NCBI GenBank assembly: GCA_026984515.1
Contig: JALSRZ010000130.1
Location: 1-41,734 of the forward strand
Length of the DNA stretch: 41,734 nucleotides
From: Thiohalobacter sp.
Lineage (GTDB): Bacteria > Pseudomonadota > Gammaproteobacteria > DSM-19610
Direction: 5' to 3'
The notes under the pieces: generated by a model
What the model was told of the DNA's origin: nothing
Database searches by the model: none
Seen by the model: the letters and a program-made list of their open reading frames with translations, nothing else
Translations under genes and position numbers: made by a program
In this document: one piece after another, positions 1 to 8,265 of the stretch
Layout of the letters: each line of letters starts with the position of its first letter
Numbering within the stretch: the stretch's first letter is position 1

Positions 1-122
1 GCCCGGGCGGCAAGTGCAAGTTTTTTGTTCACATCGTCCAGGCTTGCAACCCCGTAATGGCCCGGTTCCCGGTTACCAAGAAGGTTCAGGTTAGGGCCAT
101 TCAGGATCAGGAATCTGGACAT
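1..122 (-). CDS. aroQ: 3-dehydroquinate dehydratase, type II (partial, N-terminus only)
   Basis: Type II dehydroquinases catalyse the third step of the shikimate pathway, 3-dehydroquinate to 3-dehydroshikimate, as cytosolic dodecamers. Reading leftward from the ATG at 122, about 40 codons are visible before the window ends. They hold the family N-terminal signature: a short beta strand ([13 protein letters not shown]), then NREPGHYG, which contains the conserved Arg (about residue 18) and the catalytic Tyr (about 23). The rest of the protein (family length about 145-150) lies outside. It is the only core-metabolism gene here and marks the left border of the accessory region. The identification is strong despite the short fragment because the N-terminal block is nearly invariant. 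Confidence 0.93.
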   Translation of the reverse strand, partial: MSRFLILNGPNLNLLGNREPGHYGVASLDDVNKKLALAAR

Positions 123-193
123 TGCACGTATAATCCGCTGGTTGCGTTGCGGATCATAACAAGTCCATTCTCAGGCTGTCCAGGCGGCACGCG

Positions 194-1276
194 CTAGCCT
201 GCGCCGTGACAACGCTTGTATTTCCTGCCCGACCCGCACGGACACGGGCTGTTACGACCCGTTTTTTCCGGGGCCTCGCCAGGCGGCTTTGCGGGACCCG
301 TATCCGCGCGCCCTTCGGCCAGCCCGGGGGTCAGTGCAGACGCCAGGATACGCGCACACATCACCTGCGGCGCGCTGGAGCTGTTGGACAATAGCAGGCC
401 GGCATCGATCGACAGCACCTTTTCCGTGGTTTTGTTGATCAGCAGTTCGTAATCAAGCCACCCGGTTTTTTCCGGCCCGTGGACCGACCAGATGGACCGC
501 CAGGCAAACCGGAAAGTAGTCAGGATGGCGAGATACCGCTCAAGCTGTTCACGATCATTTTCCGCTACGGAACCAACATCCTGTATCAACCCCTCGACCA
601 GCGCATCAACCTCTCCCGCAGACATCACCACGGGAACATTAAAGCGCTCGGTCTGAATTTTTACCTTTTTTGACGCCTGGAAAGGAACCTGCACAGCAGT
701 CGCCTCCCGGCCGGGCGCGGAGGATGATGAAAATATTTGCGCCGATTCAACCAGTTCCCAGAATTCCGGGGAGCCGGACGTATCAATCACCAGGTGCACC
801 CTGGTCTTGCCGGACGGATTGACCACGCGGTGCATTTTCCACGAATCGAAAATCCACGCCTCCCCCTCCGCCATATGCACCTGCTGATCTCCGCAGTGAA
901 AAATAACGTCCGGCGTGGTCACAATGGGCACATGGATACGCACTCTCGACCACCAGTGATAATTGATATCACTGTGCAGGGGCACGTCGTGCCTGCCTTC
1001 CAGGCGCATCAACCTGGAGCGGCTGCAGACTGACCTGAAGGTGGCAATTACCTGCTGCATATACGGAGACCGTTTCAACTGCGGGGTCGGCTGCATCGGA
1101 CCGGCAAAATCGTCGTTGATCCGGCCATTTACCGACACAAGCGGTATGGCAAGATTCCCCTTGTAGTCGCTTGGATGCGTCTGCCAGTCCGACTCCGGGA
1201 ACGCAGCCAGCTCTTTCCTGAGGCGTTCGACATCAAAGCGCAGTGGCAGCTTGTAGAACTCGTGCTTTAGCTTCAT
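194..1276 (-). CDS. Aspartyl/asparaginyl beta-hydroxylase-like protein with C-terminal SEC-C motif
   Basis: This resembles the AspH family of 2-oxoglutarate/Fe(II) dioxygenases, which hydroxylate Asp/Asn side chains. With the ATG at 1276 (360 aa; chosen because MKLKHEFYKLPLRFD looks like the family N-terminus), the double-stranded beta-helix motifs are an H-S-D at about residues 101-103, an R-x-H at 113-115, GEAWIFDSWKMH ending at His149, then N-x5-R-x-H at about 153-161. The last 20 residues form a SEC-C zinc-binding motif (CPCGSGRKYKRCHG), as in SecA and other proteins. A TTG start at 1324 would add 16 residues. The gene lies 81 bp after a second oxygenase relative on the same strand. The substrate is unknown; protein hydroxylation would fit the neighbourhood, but this is inference. 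Confidence 0.82.
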   Translation of the reverse strand: MKLKHEFYKLPLRFDVERLRKELAAFPESDWQTHPSDYKGNLAIPLVSVNGRINDDFAGPMQPTPQLKRSPYMQQVIATFRSVCSRSRLMRLEGRHDVPLHSDINYHWWSRVRIHVPIVTTPDVIFHCGDQQVHMAEGEAWIFDSWKMHRVVNPSGKTRVHLVIDTSGSPEFWELVESAQIFSSSSAPGREATAVQVPFQASKKVKIQTERFNVPVVMSAGEVDALVEGLIQDVGSVAENDREQLERYLAILTTFRFAWRSIWSVHGPEKTGWLDYELLINKTTEKVLSIDAGLLLSNSSSAPQVMCARILASALTPGLAEGRADTGPAKPPGEAPEKTGRNSPCPCGSGRKYKRCHGAG

Positions 1277-1357
1277 AAGAGGTTGAAGTTTATCTGATTC
1301 AGGGGCAAATATATTTGCTATCAATCGCGACAGGGCGGCTGTAAAGCAATCCTCCGA

Positions 1358-1822
1358 TCAACCTGCTCCGGCGCTGGATATGGACATGGTGTGATAATGA
1401 TTAACTCCCAGTTCGTCAAACTGGTCATACACGCGTATGTCACTCGCAATCAGAATGCGTTCGCCGGGCACGCTGAACGGGTGCGAAAAATGTACCTGGT
1501 AGCAAGGAAACACCACCAGGTCACCCGCCCGAGGATGGATCTTGGCGTTACCATAGGCACCGTGCTGCACACCCGGTATCAGTACCCGCTCGCGAAAACG
1601 GGTAACCACGGCATCCTTGCGATTGACGAAAGAGGGCTCGGTATGAAAGCCTCCCTGAGCCGTGGTAGTCCTGGCGCTCGCGCGAGTGTCAGCCTCCAGC
1701 TTCAGAATCAGCCGGGACAGATCCCGGTTCAGGCGATCCACCTTTTCCCCTTCGTAGTGACGCAACAGCAAACCCATCGGGAAGGTCACGGTAAACTGCC
1801 CCCTGGCTGGTAATTCGCCCAT
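1358..1822 (-). CDS. Short 2OG-Fe(II) oxygenase-like protein, probably degenerate
   Basis: The 154-aa product resembles the two ends of the putative 2OG-Fe(II) oxygenase family of PF13759/TIGR02466 type. The N-terminal half (TVTFPMGLLLRHY, later GGFHT at about 57-61) and the C-terminal core (IHPRAGDLVVFPCYQVHFSHPF at about 95-116, then ER-x-LIASDIRV) are recognisable. The central segment that normally carries the first metal ligands (N-x-P-H-x-H or H-x-D) is absent, as if 50 or so residues were lost near residues 80-95. I chose the ATG at 1822 because GGAGAG (1831-1836 on the minus strand) lies 8 nt upstream; an upstream extension to 2026 has no family-like content. It may be a decayed gene or a non-catalytic paralogue of the adjacent hydroxylase. 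Confidence 0.55.
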   Translation of the reverse strand: MGELPARGQFTVTFPMGLLLRHYEGEKVDRLNRDLSRLILKLEADTRASARTTTAQGGFHTEPSFVNRKDAVVTRFRERVLIPGVQHGAYGNAKIHPRAGDLVVFPCYQVHFSHPFSVPGERILIASDIRVYDQFDELGVNHYHTMSISSAGAG

Positions 1823-2029
1823 CTGCTCTTCTCTCCAGGATCTGTATCGAAGCATATCGCATGCTGGATTCAGGTGGCCACAGGGAACATCCGTCACCAG
1901 TCCAGACAGCGCCACCCGGTCTCTCGCAAAGTATATCAGAATTTGGTTATGTTCCTGTCCGGCGCGTACTATTTTACGGCAGATGACCGCATAAATGTGC
2001 CCGCAAAACCACCGTTGCCGGATCAAACA

Positions 2030-2623
2030 ATGAATGCTTCAAACCCTACGCCGAAACTGGCCCGCGGCCTGAACAAAAGGCTGGTGCGCGAATTGTCGAC
2101 GGCGGTACAATCCCGGGTCGACGAAGCGATTCAGAAAACCATACAGCGCAACCGCGAGCAGAAATCCCGCAAGGGCTGGTACCGCAAGGTAGTATCCGAA
2201 CTGTGTGGTTTTGTTGAAGATTCCTATGTTGGAACAGCGGCATTGCCGACCAGGCCCAAGCACCCCGCCTGCCTGGTCCTGTACCTGGACAGCTGCGAAA
2301 TCGAAGGCCGCTTGCAACTGGTCTGTTTTCAAATCGATTCGAAAACCTTTACCGTGGAACCAAAAGTGGTAGGACTCTATGTTGCCAGGCACGCACTGGA
2401 ACGGGTCTTCCAGAGACTGGGGCTGAACAGTTCACAGGAGGCCATGCAGGAGATTATACCCGCCATCGAGGAATTACTGCTAAACCCGGTACTCGGCGAG
2501 ATCCGCATCAAGTCCGAGCATGGGCTGTTCCTGGGCAACAGCGAAAAAAACGAGGTCGGCAATATAACCGCTGTTATTACCACCTTTGTAGATAATACCC
2601 GACTGCGGCCTGACCAATTGTAA
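2030..2623 (+). CDS. Hypothetical protein, 197 aa
   Basis: I do not recognise this protein. The ATG at 2030 is preferred over the in-frame upstream start at 1874 because the extension overlaps the divergent oxygenase gene and reads like random translation. The N-terminal 55 residues are basic and helical (many K/R, one RNREQKSRKGWYRK stretch). A beta-rich middle follows (ACLVLYLDSCEIEGRLQLVC), then a helical stretch with VARHALERVFQRLG at about residues 120-133, and a beta-rich end. There is no signal peptide or membrane segment, so it is probably cytosolic. It converges with the GT41 gene at 2646 across a perfect palindrome. The basic start could bind nucleic acid, but that is only a guess. 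Confidence 0.6.
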   Translation: MNASNPTPKLARGLNKRLVRELSTAVQSRVDEAIQKTIQRNREQKSRKGWYRKVVSELCGFVEDSYVGTAALPTRPKHPACLVLYLDSCEIEGRLQLVCFQIDSKTFTVEPKVVGLYVARHALERVFQRLGLNSSQEAMQEIIPAIEELLLNPVLGEIRIKSEHGLFLGNSEKNEVGNITAVITTFVDNTRLRPDQL

Positions 2624-2629
2624 AGATTC

Positions 2630-2645
2630 CACAGGCCGGCCTGTG
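2630..2645. terminator. Perfect 16-bp palindrome between convergent genes
   Basis: CACAGGCCGGCCTGTG is an 8-bp perfect inverted repeat with no loop. It fills almost the whole gap between the stop of the plus-strand gene ending at 2623 and the stop of the minus-strand gene ending at 2646. Its position suggests a shared terminator, but no T-tract follows on either strand, so intrinsic termination is uncertain. Confidence 0.4.
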
Positions 2646-4850
2646 CTATCCTGCGTGTTGCTGACAGACTTCAGACCAGATTTCAAGGTAGGCATTCTCC
2701 AGTCTTGCTGTAAATGCCGGGAAATCCATCAATATGGATTTCCTGAAATCATCCCGCAGACTTTTCCTCAGCTCTGAAAGCAGACTTTCGTCGGTGCCGA
2801 TGGCGGCTGCTTTTTCGATGTATTCATCTTCACTGCGGGCAATAAATTCACTATGTCCTGCTGCATTCACTATTGACGAACAAACACGCGCAGCATGCCT
2901 GTTGCCATATAAAGTGATCACAGGAACGCCCATCCATAACGCTTCCAGTGCTATGGTATGGTTGTTGTATGGCAGGGTGTCAAGCATCACATCACATTCC
3001 GACATAATTGCCATGATCTCCGTCCCTCCAGGCAACGATCGATACCGCTCCGGAATCTCGCCCACAAAGCTGAGACGCGCACTGTCGATTCCTTCTTTTT
3101 CAAACAGGGATTCGAACCGTTTTCTGGCAAGCTCATTGATCGACAGACGCATGATCAGCAACCTGGAACCGGGTACGCTGTGCAGAACCCTGCTCCAGAG
3201 CCTGACCACCTCTTCATTTATCTTGTACAGGTTGCTGAAAGAACCGAAGGTGACATAACCATTGCGCGTGCAAGGCGGCGACTCAAGAACATCCGGGGCT
3301 TGCGGATTCGGCTGGTAACATATAAAGCATTCGCCCAGCGACCACAGTTTTTCTGTATGCCATTGCTGGTCACTTTCAGTATCGAGAAGATCGTCGGTCA
3401 GCTTGTAATCCATCGCGTTCAGGCCGGTAGTATTGGGATACGCCTCATACTCCACCTGCACCGGTGCCGGCTTCATCGCCAGTACCGGAAGACGATTGCC
3501 TCCTGTATGGCCCGACAGGTCAATCAGTATGTCGATATTATCGTCATATATGGTCTGCGCCAGCCGCGCATCGGACATGCTGTACACATCCCGCCATTTG
3601 TCTGCCAGGGCTTCAAAGCGCTTCGTAATGTGGTCCTTGCTGGCATCATTGTAATAGCAGTACAGCTCGAACCCGGATTTGTCGTGCTGCCTGAAAAACG
3701 GTTCTATGACATAATAAACCGCGTGGTTCTTCAGGTCCGCCGACACATAGCCGATTCTCAGTCGCCTGCCAACCGAGTAGTCATGATGCGAATGATCGTA
3801 GACAGACAGGTTGCGGGCGAACTGCGCATCCCACTTTTTGTGCTCTTCCAGGAATTCCCGGTTGGAAAACTGCGGAAGGTAGTTGCTATTTAACAGGTAG
3901 GTACTGAACAAAGAAGGGTCGGGCTTGAGCAATGCATGCGCCTTTCTGCTGTATTCCATACATCTTTCCAGATCACCGACTGCTTTGTATGCCCCGGACA
4001 AGGTCAGCATGGTGCCACCATTGCCGGGCGCCACGCCGGTCGAACGTTCCAGCAATTCTATGGCTTCCGATATCCGGTGACACTTGATGTAAAAACTCGC
4101 CAGGTGATTCAGTACTTCAACGTTATCCGGGTGCTTCCTGCGTAATTGTTCATAGAGTCGCGTCGCTTCGCCGAGCTTCCCTGTTTTCTGGTACAAGGCC
4201 GCCAGCTCCAGGGATGGCGTAACCAATCTGCCCGACAGACTCTCTGCTCGCTGGTAAAAGGGAAAAGCCTCTTCGGTATTGCCCATCGATACAAGCGCCC
4301 TGGCCTTACAATAATATCCCTGGTATTTTTCACCGTGCTGCCCGATCACGTGGTCAAAGTACCTTATTGCATCCTCGGCTCTCCCTGAATCCAGCAAGGC
4401 CTGCCCGTGGAAAAGGCAGGAGTCCATATCATTCTTCCAGTATTTCACCATTTCGGCTGTATAGCGGAGCGCTTCCGCCACGCGGGATTCACTGATGGCT
4501 ATCAGGGATAACAGTCTGAGCGCATGGTAATTTTTATTCTGCTGTCGATAGACCGTTTCCAGGTACACGACAGCGCTGCTGTTTTCCCCCTGGTTGTGGC
4601 ATGCCGACGCCATGAAAAGGTTCGCTTCGATATCGTCCGGGCTGATAGCGAGCGCTTCTCCCAGGCTGATTGACGACAGGCTGAACCGGCCCATATCATG
4701 GTGGATGATACCGGTCATCTTGAGCGCCCAGAATTGCTTTGGCCCTTTAACCAGTTTTTCAAGCAGGGATAATGCTTCCTGAAACTGCTTTTTTTGAACG
4801 AACCTGTTTACTTTTTCCTCTACTGTCATCGTGCGGACTTCGCTCGCCAT
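2646..4850 (-). CDS. TPR protein with O-GlcNAc-transferase (GT41, SPINDLY-like) catalytic domain
   Basis: This 734-aa protein has tetratricopeptide repeats over about residues 10-320 and a C-terminal GT41 domain (OGT C-terminal type) over about 360-730. Family members transfer a sugar, usually GlcNAc from UDP-GlcNAc, to Ser/Thr. Visible landmarks are RLRIGYVSADLKNHAV at about 363 with the conserved His at about 376, DILIDLSGHTGGNRLPV, FGSFSNLYKI with the Lys expected to contact UDP at about 543, and LDTLPYNNHTIALEALWMG at about 624-642. The block usually written WLGYPNTTG reads YEAYPNTTG here, which is unusual. Starts at 4850 (MASEV) or 4829 (MTVEEK) are both plausible; the longer reading to 4958 is less protein-like. 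It is divergent from the TPR-oxygenase gene at 5011. Confidence 0.88.
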   Translation of the reverse strand: MASEVRTMTVEEKVNRFVQKKQFQEALSLLEKLVKGPKQFWALKMTGIIHHDMGRFSLSSISLGEALAISPDDIEANLFMASACHNQGENSSAVVYLETVYRQQNKNYHALRLLSLIAISESRVAEALRYTAEMVKYWKNDMDSCLFHGQALLDSGRAEDAIRYFDHVIGQHGEKYQGYYCKARALVSMGNTEEAFPFYQRAESLSGRLVTPSLELAALYQKTGKLGEATRLYEQLRRKHPDNVEVLNHLASFYIKCHRISEAIELLERSTGVAPGNGGTMLTLSGAYKAVGDLERCMEYSRKAHALLKPDPSLFSTYLLNSNYLPQFSNREFLEEHKKWDAQFARNLSVYDHSHHDYSVGRRLRIGYVSADLKNHAVYYVIEPFFRQHDKSGFELYCYYNDASKDHITKRFEALADKWRDVYSMSDARLAQTIYDDNIDILIDLSGHTGGNRLPVLAMKPAPVQVEYEAYPNTTGLNAMDYKLTDDLLDTESDQQWHTEKLWSLGECFICYQPNPQAPDVLESPPCTRNGYVTFGSFSNLYKINEEVVRLWSRVLHSVPGSRLLIMRLSINELARKRFESLFEKEGIDSARLSFVGEIPERYRSLPGGTEIMAIMSECDVMLDTLPYNNHTIALEALWMGVPVITLYGNRHAARVCSSIVNAAGHSEFIARSEDEYIEKAAAIGTDESLLSELRKSLRDDFRKSILMDFPAFTARLENAYLEIWSEVCQQHAG

Positions 4851-5010
4851 GTTGCCGTAAACTGCCCCCGGTCGAATACGGTGGAGACACAGTATAGATG
4901 GTTTTACGTAATAACTGATAATATCCACAACCGGCGGGGCAACAGTCAGGGCAGGCACTGGCTTGACCCCGAAAACCTGTTGATTCTTATTGAGTTGGGG
5001 CAGTTACGCC

Positions 5011-6612
5011 ATGCCACGCACACCACATACTCCGCCGGATACCCTGTTACAGCGGGGCATCCGGCTGGACCAGGCCGGTCAACATGAGGCAGCTGCAACC
5101 CTGTATCGAGAAATACTCGAACAGCAGGCAGACCATGCCTACGCATTGCATTTACTGGGCGCGGATGCGCTGCGGCGCGGCGACCCCGCTGCAGCCGTCG
5201 AGCTGATCAGCGCTGCGATCAGGAGCAACGCGCGCGAGCCGGTCTTTCACTTTTTCCTGGGGCAGGCACTGCAGGAAAAGGGCGACCTGCCGGGCGCCCT
5301 CTCGGCCTATAACTTTGCACTCGACCTGGCGCCACACTTCTCGTCCGCAATGTTCCGCCGGGCGACTGCCCTGATGGCACTGCAACAGGTGCCGAAAGCA
5401 CTGGACAACTTCAGACAAGCCCTGAAGACTGACCCGGAGCTCGGTCGTAGCTGCCTGCAACAGGCATACACCTATAAAAATAATGACGAGCTGGACGCTG
5501 CCCGCAACTTGCTGCGGATCACGCTGGAGTTTCACCCGCATATGCGGGAGGCTCACGTGGCGCTGGCTAATGTACTGCTGGCGCAGGAACATTACAGTGA
5601 AGCCCGGGAAATATTCGCGCGGCTGTTCCGCTCAGAAAGGGGCAGCGGCTGGGGCGATGCGCCGTTCCCGGCGGAAAATGACGAGGCCGCTCCAGAGGCT
5701 GATCAGCTACGCGCCTCACCGTTTTTTTTCGAAAACCTGATCGGACACATCAATCACCTGCTGGGTCGCGGCAAGCTGCATAGCAGCTTTTCCCAACTGG
5801 CGGGAATCTACAGGGAGATCCTTGCGGAGAGTGCTGACACGACCGACTCGCAGGGTTTGATCACACTCTCGCCGGCACAGGCCAGGCGTGTTCAGGCAGT
5901 CCTGCCAAAGGCCCTGCACTATGCAGACAGCGCGCCTGTCCCCGGCGCGGCGGTAAACCCGACCCTGGACGGCACGGCAATTCAGCGGAACTACCGGGAA
6001 TCACCCTGGCGCATGACCTGGTTTGATGACTTCCTGACCACGGATGCACTCAACAGCCTGCGGGATTTCTGCCTGGAATCCACCATCTTCTTTCGGCAAA
6101 GCCCCAACACCTTCGTTTCATCCTACCTTGATGAAGGTTTCAATTGCAGCATCCTGTACAAGATCGCCTCGGAGCTGAAAACTACGTTTCCGGAGATCCT
6201 GGGTCCGTTGCACCTGCAGAATATATGGTGCTACCGCCAGGCACCGATCGGTGACGGTGTTCGTGCCCACTCGGACCAGGCCGCCGTGACTTTCAACTTC
6301 TGGCTCACAGCTGACGACGCCAACCTGGACAACAAGAGCGGCGGACTGGTGCTGTATGACAGGGAACAGCCACTGGAGTGGGACTGGTACAAGACCAACT
6401 ATGAAAAGGACGACCCGGCAGTGCTGCAACGGATCATGACATACCTGCAGGGCGCGAATACCAAAACCATTCCCTACCGTGAAAACCGGGCAGTGATGTT
6501 CTATTCCAACATGCTGCATCGCTCCGATCGGTTCCGGTTCAAACGGGGCTATAAAAACAGCCGCATGAATGTCACAATGCTGTTCGGTCGGCATGCCAGC
6601 CAACTACAGTAA
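5011..6612 (+). CDS. TPR protein with C-terminal 2OG-Fe(II) dioxygenase domain
   Basis: The 533-aa product begins with TPR units at about residues 10-200 (for example ALHLLGADALRRGDPAAAVE). A low-homology linker follows, then a prolyl-4-hydroxylase-like 2OG-Fe(II) domain at about 325-525. The metal triad is visible as His420-x-Asp422 (HSDQAAVTFNFWL) and His503 (MFYSNMLHRSDRF), with Arg518 (NSRMNVTMLFG) placed to bind 2-oxoglutarate. Family members oxidise proteins or small molecules; with a TPR front end, a protein hydroxylase is a reasonable inference. I take the ATG at 5011, preceded by a GGGG-containing purine run, over a TTG at 4990. A single-domain sulfotransferase starts 34 bp downstream in the same direction and may be co-transcribed. 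Confidence 0.85.
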   Translation: MPRTPHTPPDTLLQRGIRLDQAGQHEAAATLYREILEQQADHAYALHLLGADALRRGDPAAAVELISAAIRSNAREPVFHFFLGQALQEKGDLPGALSAYNFALDLAPHFSSAMFRRATALMALQQVPKALDNFRQALKTDPELGRSCLQQAYTYKNNDELDAARNLLRITLEFHPHMREAHVALANVLLAQEHYSEAREIFARLFRSERGSGWGDAPFPAENDEAAPEADQLRASPFFFENLIGHINHLLGRGKLHSSFSQLAGIYREILAESADTTDSQGLITLSPAQARRVQAVLPKALHYADSAPVPGAAVNPTLDGTAIQRNYRESPWRMTWFDDFLTTDALNSLRDFCLESTIFFRQSPNTFVSSYLDEGFNCSILYKIASELKTTFPEILGPLHLQNIWCYRQAPIGDGVRAHSDQAAVTFNFWLTADDANLDNKSGGLVLYDREQPLEWDWYKTNYEKDDPAVLQRIMTYLQGANTKTIPYRENRAVMFYSNMLHRSDRFRFKRGYKNSRMNVTMLFGRHASQLQ

Positions 6613-6646
6613 CCGCACCTGATAACTGTTTCCGCACGACATATCC

Positions 6647-7444
6647 ATGAGCAATGAACTGATAATTACCGGGATCCCACGCAGCGGGACCAGCTATCTC
6701 TGTTCGATGCTGAACAGAGCCCGGAATACCGTTGTCATCAATGAACCGGAGGAAATCTTCCGGATTCTTCGCAACGACTCCAATACAGCCCTGTCCAGCT
6801 ATTACGAATACATCCGCAAACGTATAAACAATGGTCAACCGGTCGTTAACAAGCTGGTAAACGGAAAGTTCATCGAGGATACCAATGTACTGGATGCGCG
6901 TTCTGCATATACCCCGCATGTCGATACAACAGACTTTATACTGGGAACAAAAAACACGCTCGTCTACCTGAACACACTGAAACGAATCATCAACAGTCTT
7001 CCCGAAGCCGTTATTGTGGCTTGCGTGCGCCACCCCTGTGACACTATTGCATCCTGGAGCAAGGTTTCCTTTCCCCATATCAGAGATGCCATGCCGGGAT
7101 TTCTCCTTGAATACACCACCGGAGAGGAAAATCGCGCTATCGACAGAGTATTGAAAACAAGGCAGCTGGCCGTGCGCTATGCAAGCTGGTGGGACTATCT
7201 TGCCCGGATCATCATCCGCAACCGTGAGCACGTGATATTAATTAACTATGAACACATGGTGTGTGACCCTGCGACTGCCCTGAATCGCATCTACAAAGCC
7301 ATGAGTTACCAAACTGACCTGCTGCCACCGCTGGAGCCGTCTGTACCACGCCATCACGAAAATGCGCTGGATACTGAAACCCTCACCGCAATCACAGACA
7401 AGTGCAAAAGTTCCGCGGCATTACTGGGATATACCCTGGAGTGA
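6647..7444 (+). CDS. Sulfotransferase family protein (single domain)
   Basis: The 265-aa protein has the two PAPS-binding signatures of sulfotransferases, which move a sulfuryl group from PAPS to a hydroxyl or amine. The 5'-phosphosulfate loop is IITGIPRSGTSYLCSML at about residues 6-22, and the 3'-phosphate motif is VACVRHPCDTIASWSKV at about 124-140 with Arg128 and Ser136. An acidic NEPEE lies at about 32-36 and a conserved-looking INYEHMV in the second half. There is no signal peptide or membrane segment. It follows the TPR-dioxygenase by 34 bp. The acceptor is unknown. Decayed sulfotransferase sequence lies directly downstream. Confidence 0.87.
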   Translation: MSNELIITGIPRSGTSYLCSMLNRARNTVVINEPEEIFRILRNDSNTALSSYYEYIRKRINNGQPVVNKLVNGKFIEDTNVLDARSAYTPHVDTTDFILGTKNTLVYLNTLKRIINSLPEAVIVACVRHPCDTIASWSKVSFPHIRDAMPGFLLEYTTGEENRAIDRVLKTRQLAVRYASWWDYLARIIIRNREHVILINYEHMVCDPATALNRIYKAMSYQTDLLPPLEPSVPRHHENALDTETLTAITDKCKSSAALLGYTLE

Positions 7445-7460
7445 TGGCAGGGGAAAAGTG

Positions 7461-7572
7461 CCTTTACCCGTCCTCCCTGTTCAGCGACGGAAATACTACG
7501 CTTGCCGATTCCACGCCCGGGAACACGGGAAGTCTTGCTGCGATAGCGCGATCGCCTTCTTCAAGACCGATC
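7461..7572 (-). pseudogene. 3'-end remnant of a sulfotransferase gene
   Basis: This stretch aligns without gaps to 8263-8374, the 3' end of the intact sulfotransferase gene at 8266-8865; 94 of the first 110 positions match by hand count. Read on the minus strand it preserves the last 36 codons and the stop (GLEEGDRAIAARL near its start, FPSLNREDG at its end). Similarity stops abruptly upstream at about 7573, so the rest of the gene is absent. It lies in the same orientation as the intact copy and on the other side of the decayed gene at 7684-8239, which suggests a duplication followed by loss. Confidence 0.75.
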
Positions 7573-7683
7573 CCCGTTCCGATCCGGTTTCACCAGCTGA
7601 CCGAAGCTTCATTGCGCTGAAAGAACCAACAGGCATCCAGTCCCCGCAAGCATACATTTTTACGTTACGATACACTTACCAAC

Positions 7684-8239
7684 ATGACAGACTCTGACAA
7701 TGACATCATAGATCGCGTGAGGGGAAAACAGCTCATTCTCACCGCGACAGCCGGCCGAACCGGCACAACTTTCCTGCAGAAGCTGTTTTCATTGATCCCG
7801 GGCGTAGACAGCTTTCATGAGCCTGACCCCAATTATGTTCACTTCCTCAGACGCGTTCAGTCCCAACCAGCCACAGCTACCCAGTTTCTGCTCAAGCACA
7901 AGCTACCTGCCATTGCTGAATACAGATCGCGCACGTACGTGGAAACTAGCCACCTGTACTGCTGAAGAACTGAATGACCCAGACACATTCCTCTCCCTGG
8001 TGAAAATCTTTTCCCTGGGTATTGACAATAACGAGGGACTGTTAAAGCTGCACAAAACCACATCATCGACCGAATACAACAAGAATCCACGCACGTTCGA
8101 CAAAGCGTCTTTTGATTTTGACGAGGCAGAAGAACTGGTATGGTAAAAAGTGTCTTATTACGAACCGTTCCTGCGCGGACAACTTGCCGAACGCTACGCC
8201 GGCGAGAACGGTTTCCTTTCCCCTCCAGGCAACGAGTAA
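7684..8239 (+). pseudogene. Decayed sulfotransferase gene (frameshift/deletion and internal stop)
   Basis: The first 93 codons from the ATG at 7684 give a convincing sulfotransferase start: LTATAGRTGTTFLQKLFSL carries the P-loop-like 5'-phosphosulfate motif, followed by FHEPDPN and TYVETSHLYC before a TGA at 7963-7965. Protein-like sequence then continues in frame +1 (AEELNDPDTFLSLVKIF onward) to a TAA at 8144-8146, and beyond that stop in the same frame (VSYYEPFLRGQLAERYAG) to a TAA at 8237-8239. The segment expected after ETSHLYC, including the 3'-phosphate-binding motif, is missing. The most economical reading is a gene with an internal deletion that shifted the frame plus one nonsense mutation. 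Confidence 0.72.
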
Positions 8240-8265
8240 CGCCCGGACAATGACAAGGGGGGCCT

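Noticed and set aside
2958-3893. Long plus-strand reading frame of 311 codons
   Set aside because: It is antisense to the GT41 gene at 2646-4850, whose protein carries clear motifs; the plus-strand translation shows no recognisable domain.
7362-7697. A 111-codon gene bridging the end of the first sulfotransferase
   Set aside because: It overlaps a well-supported gene in another frame and then reads antisense through the sulfotransferase remnant at 7461-7572.
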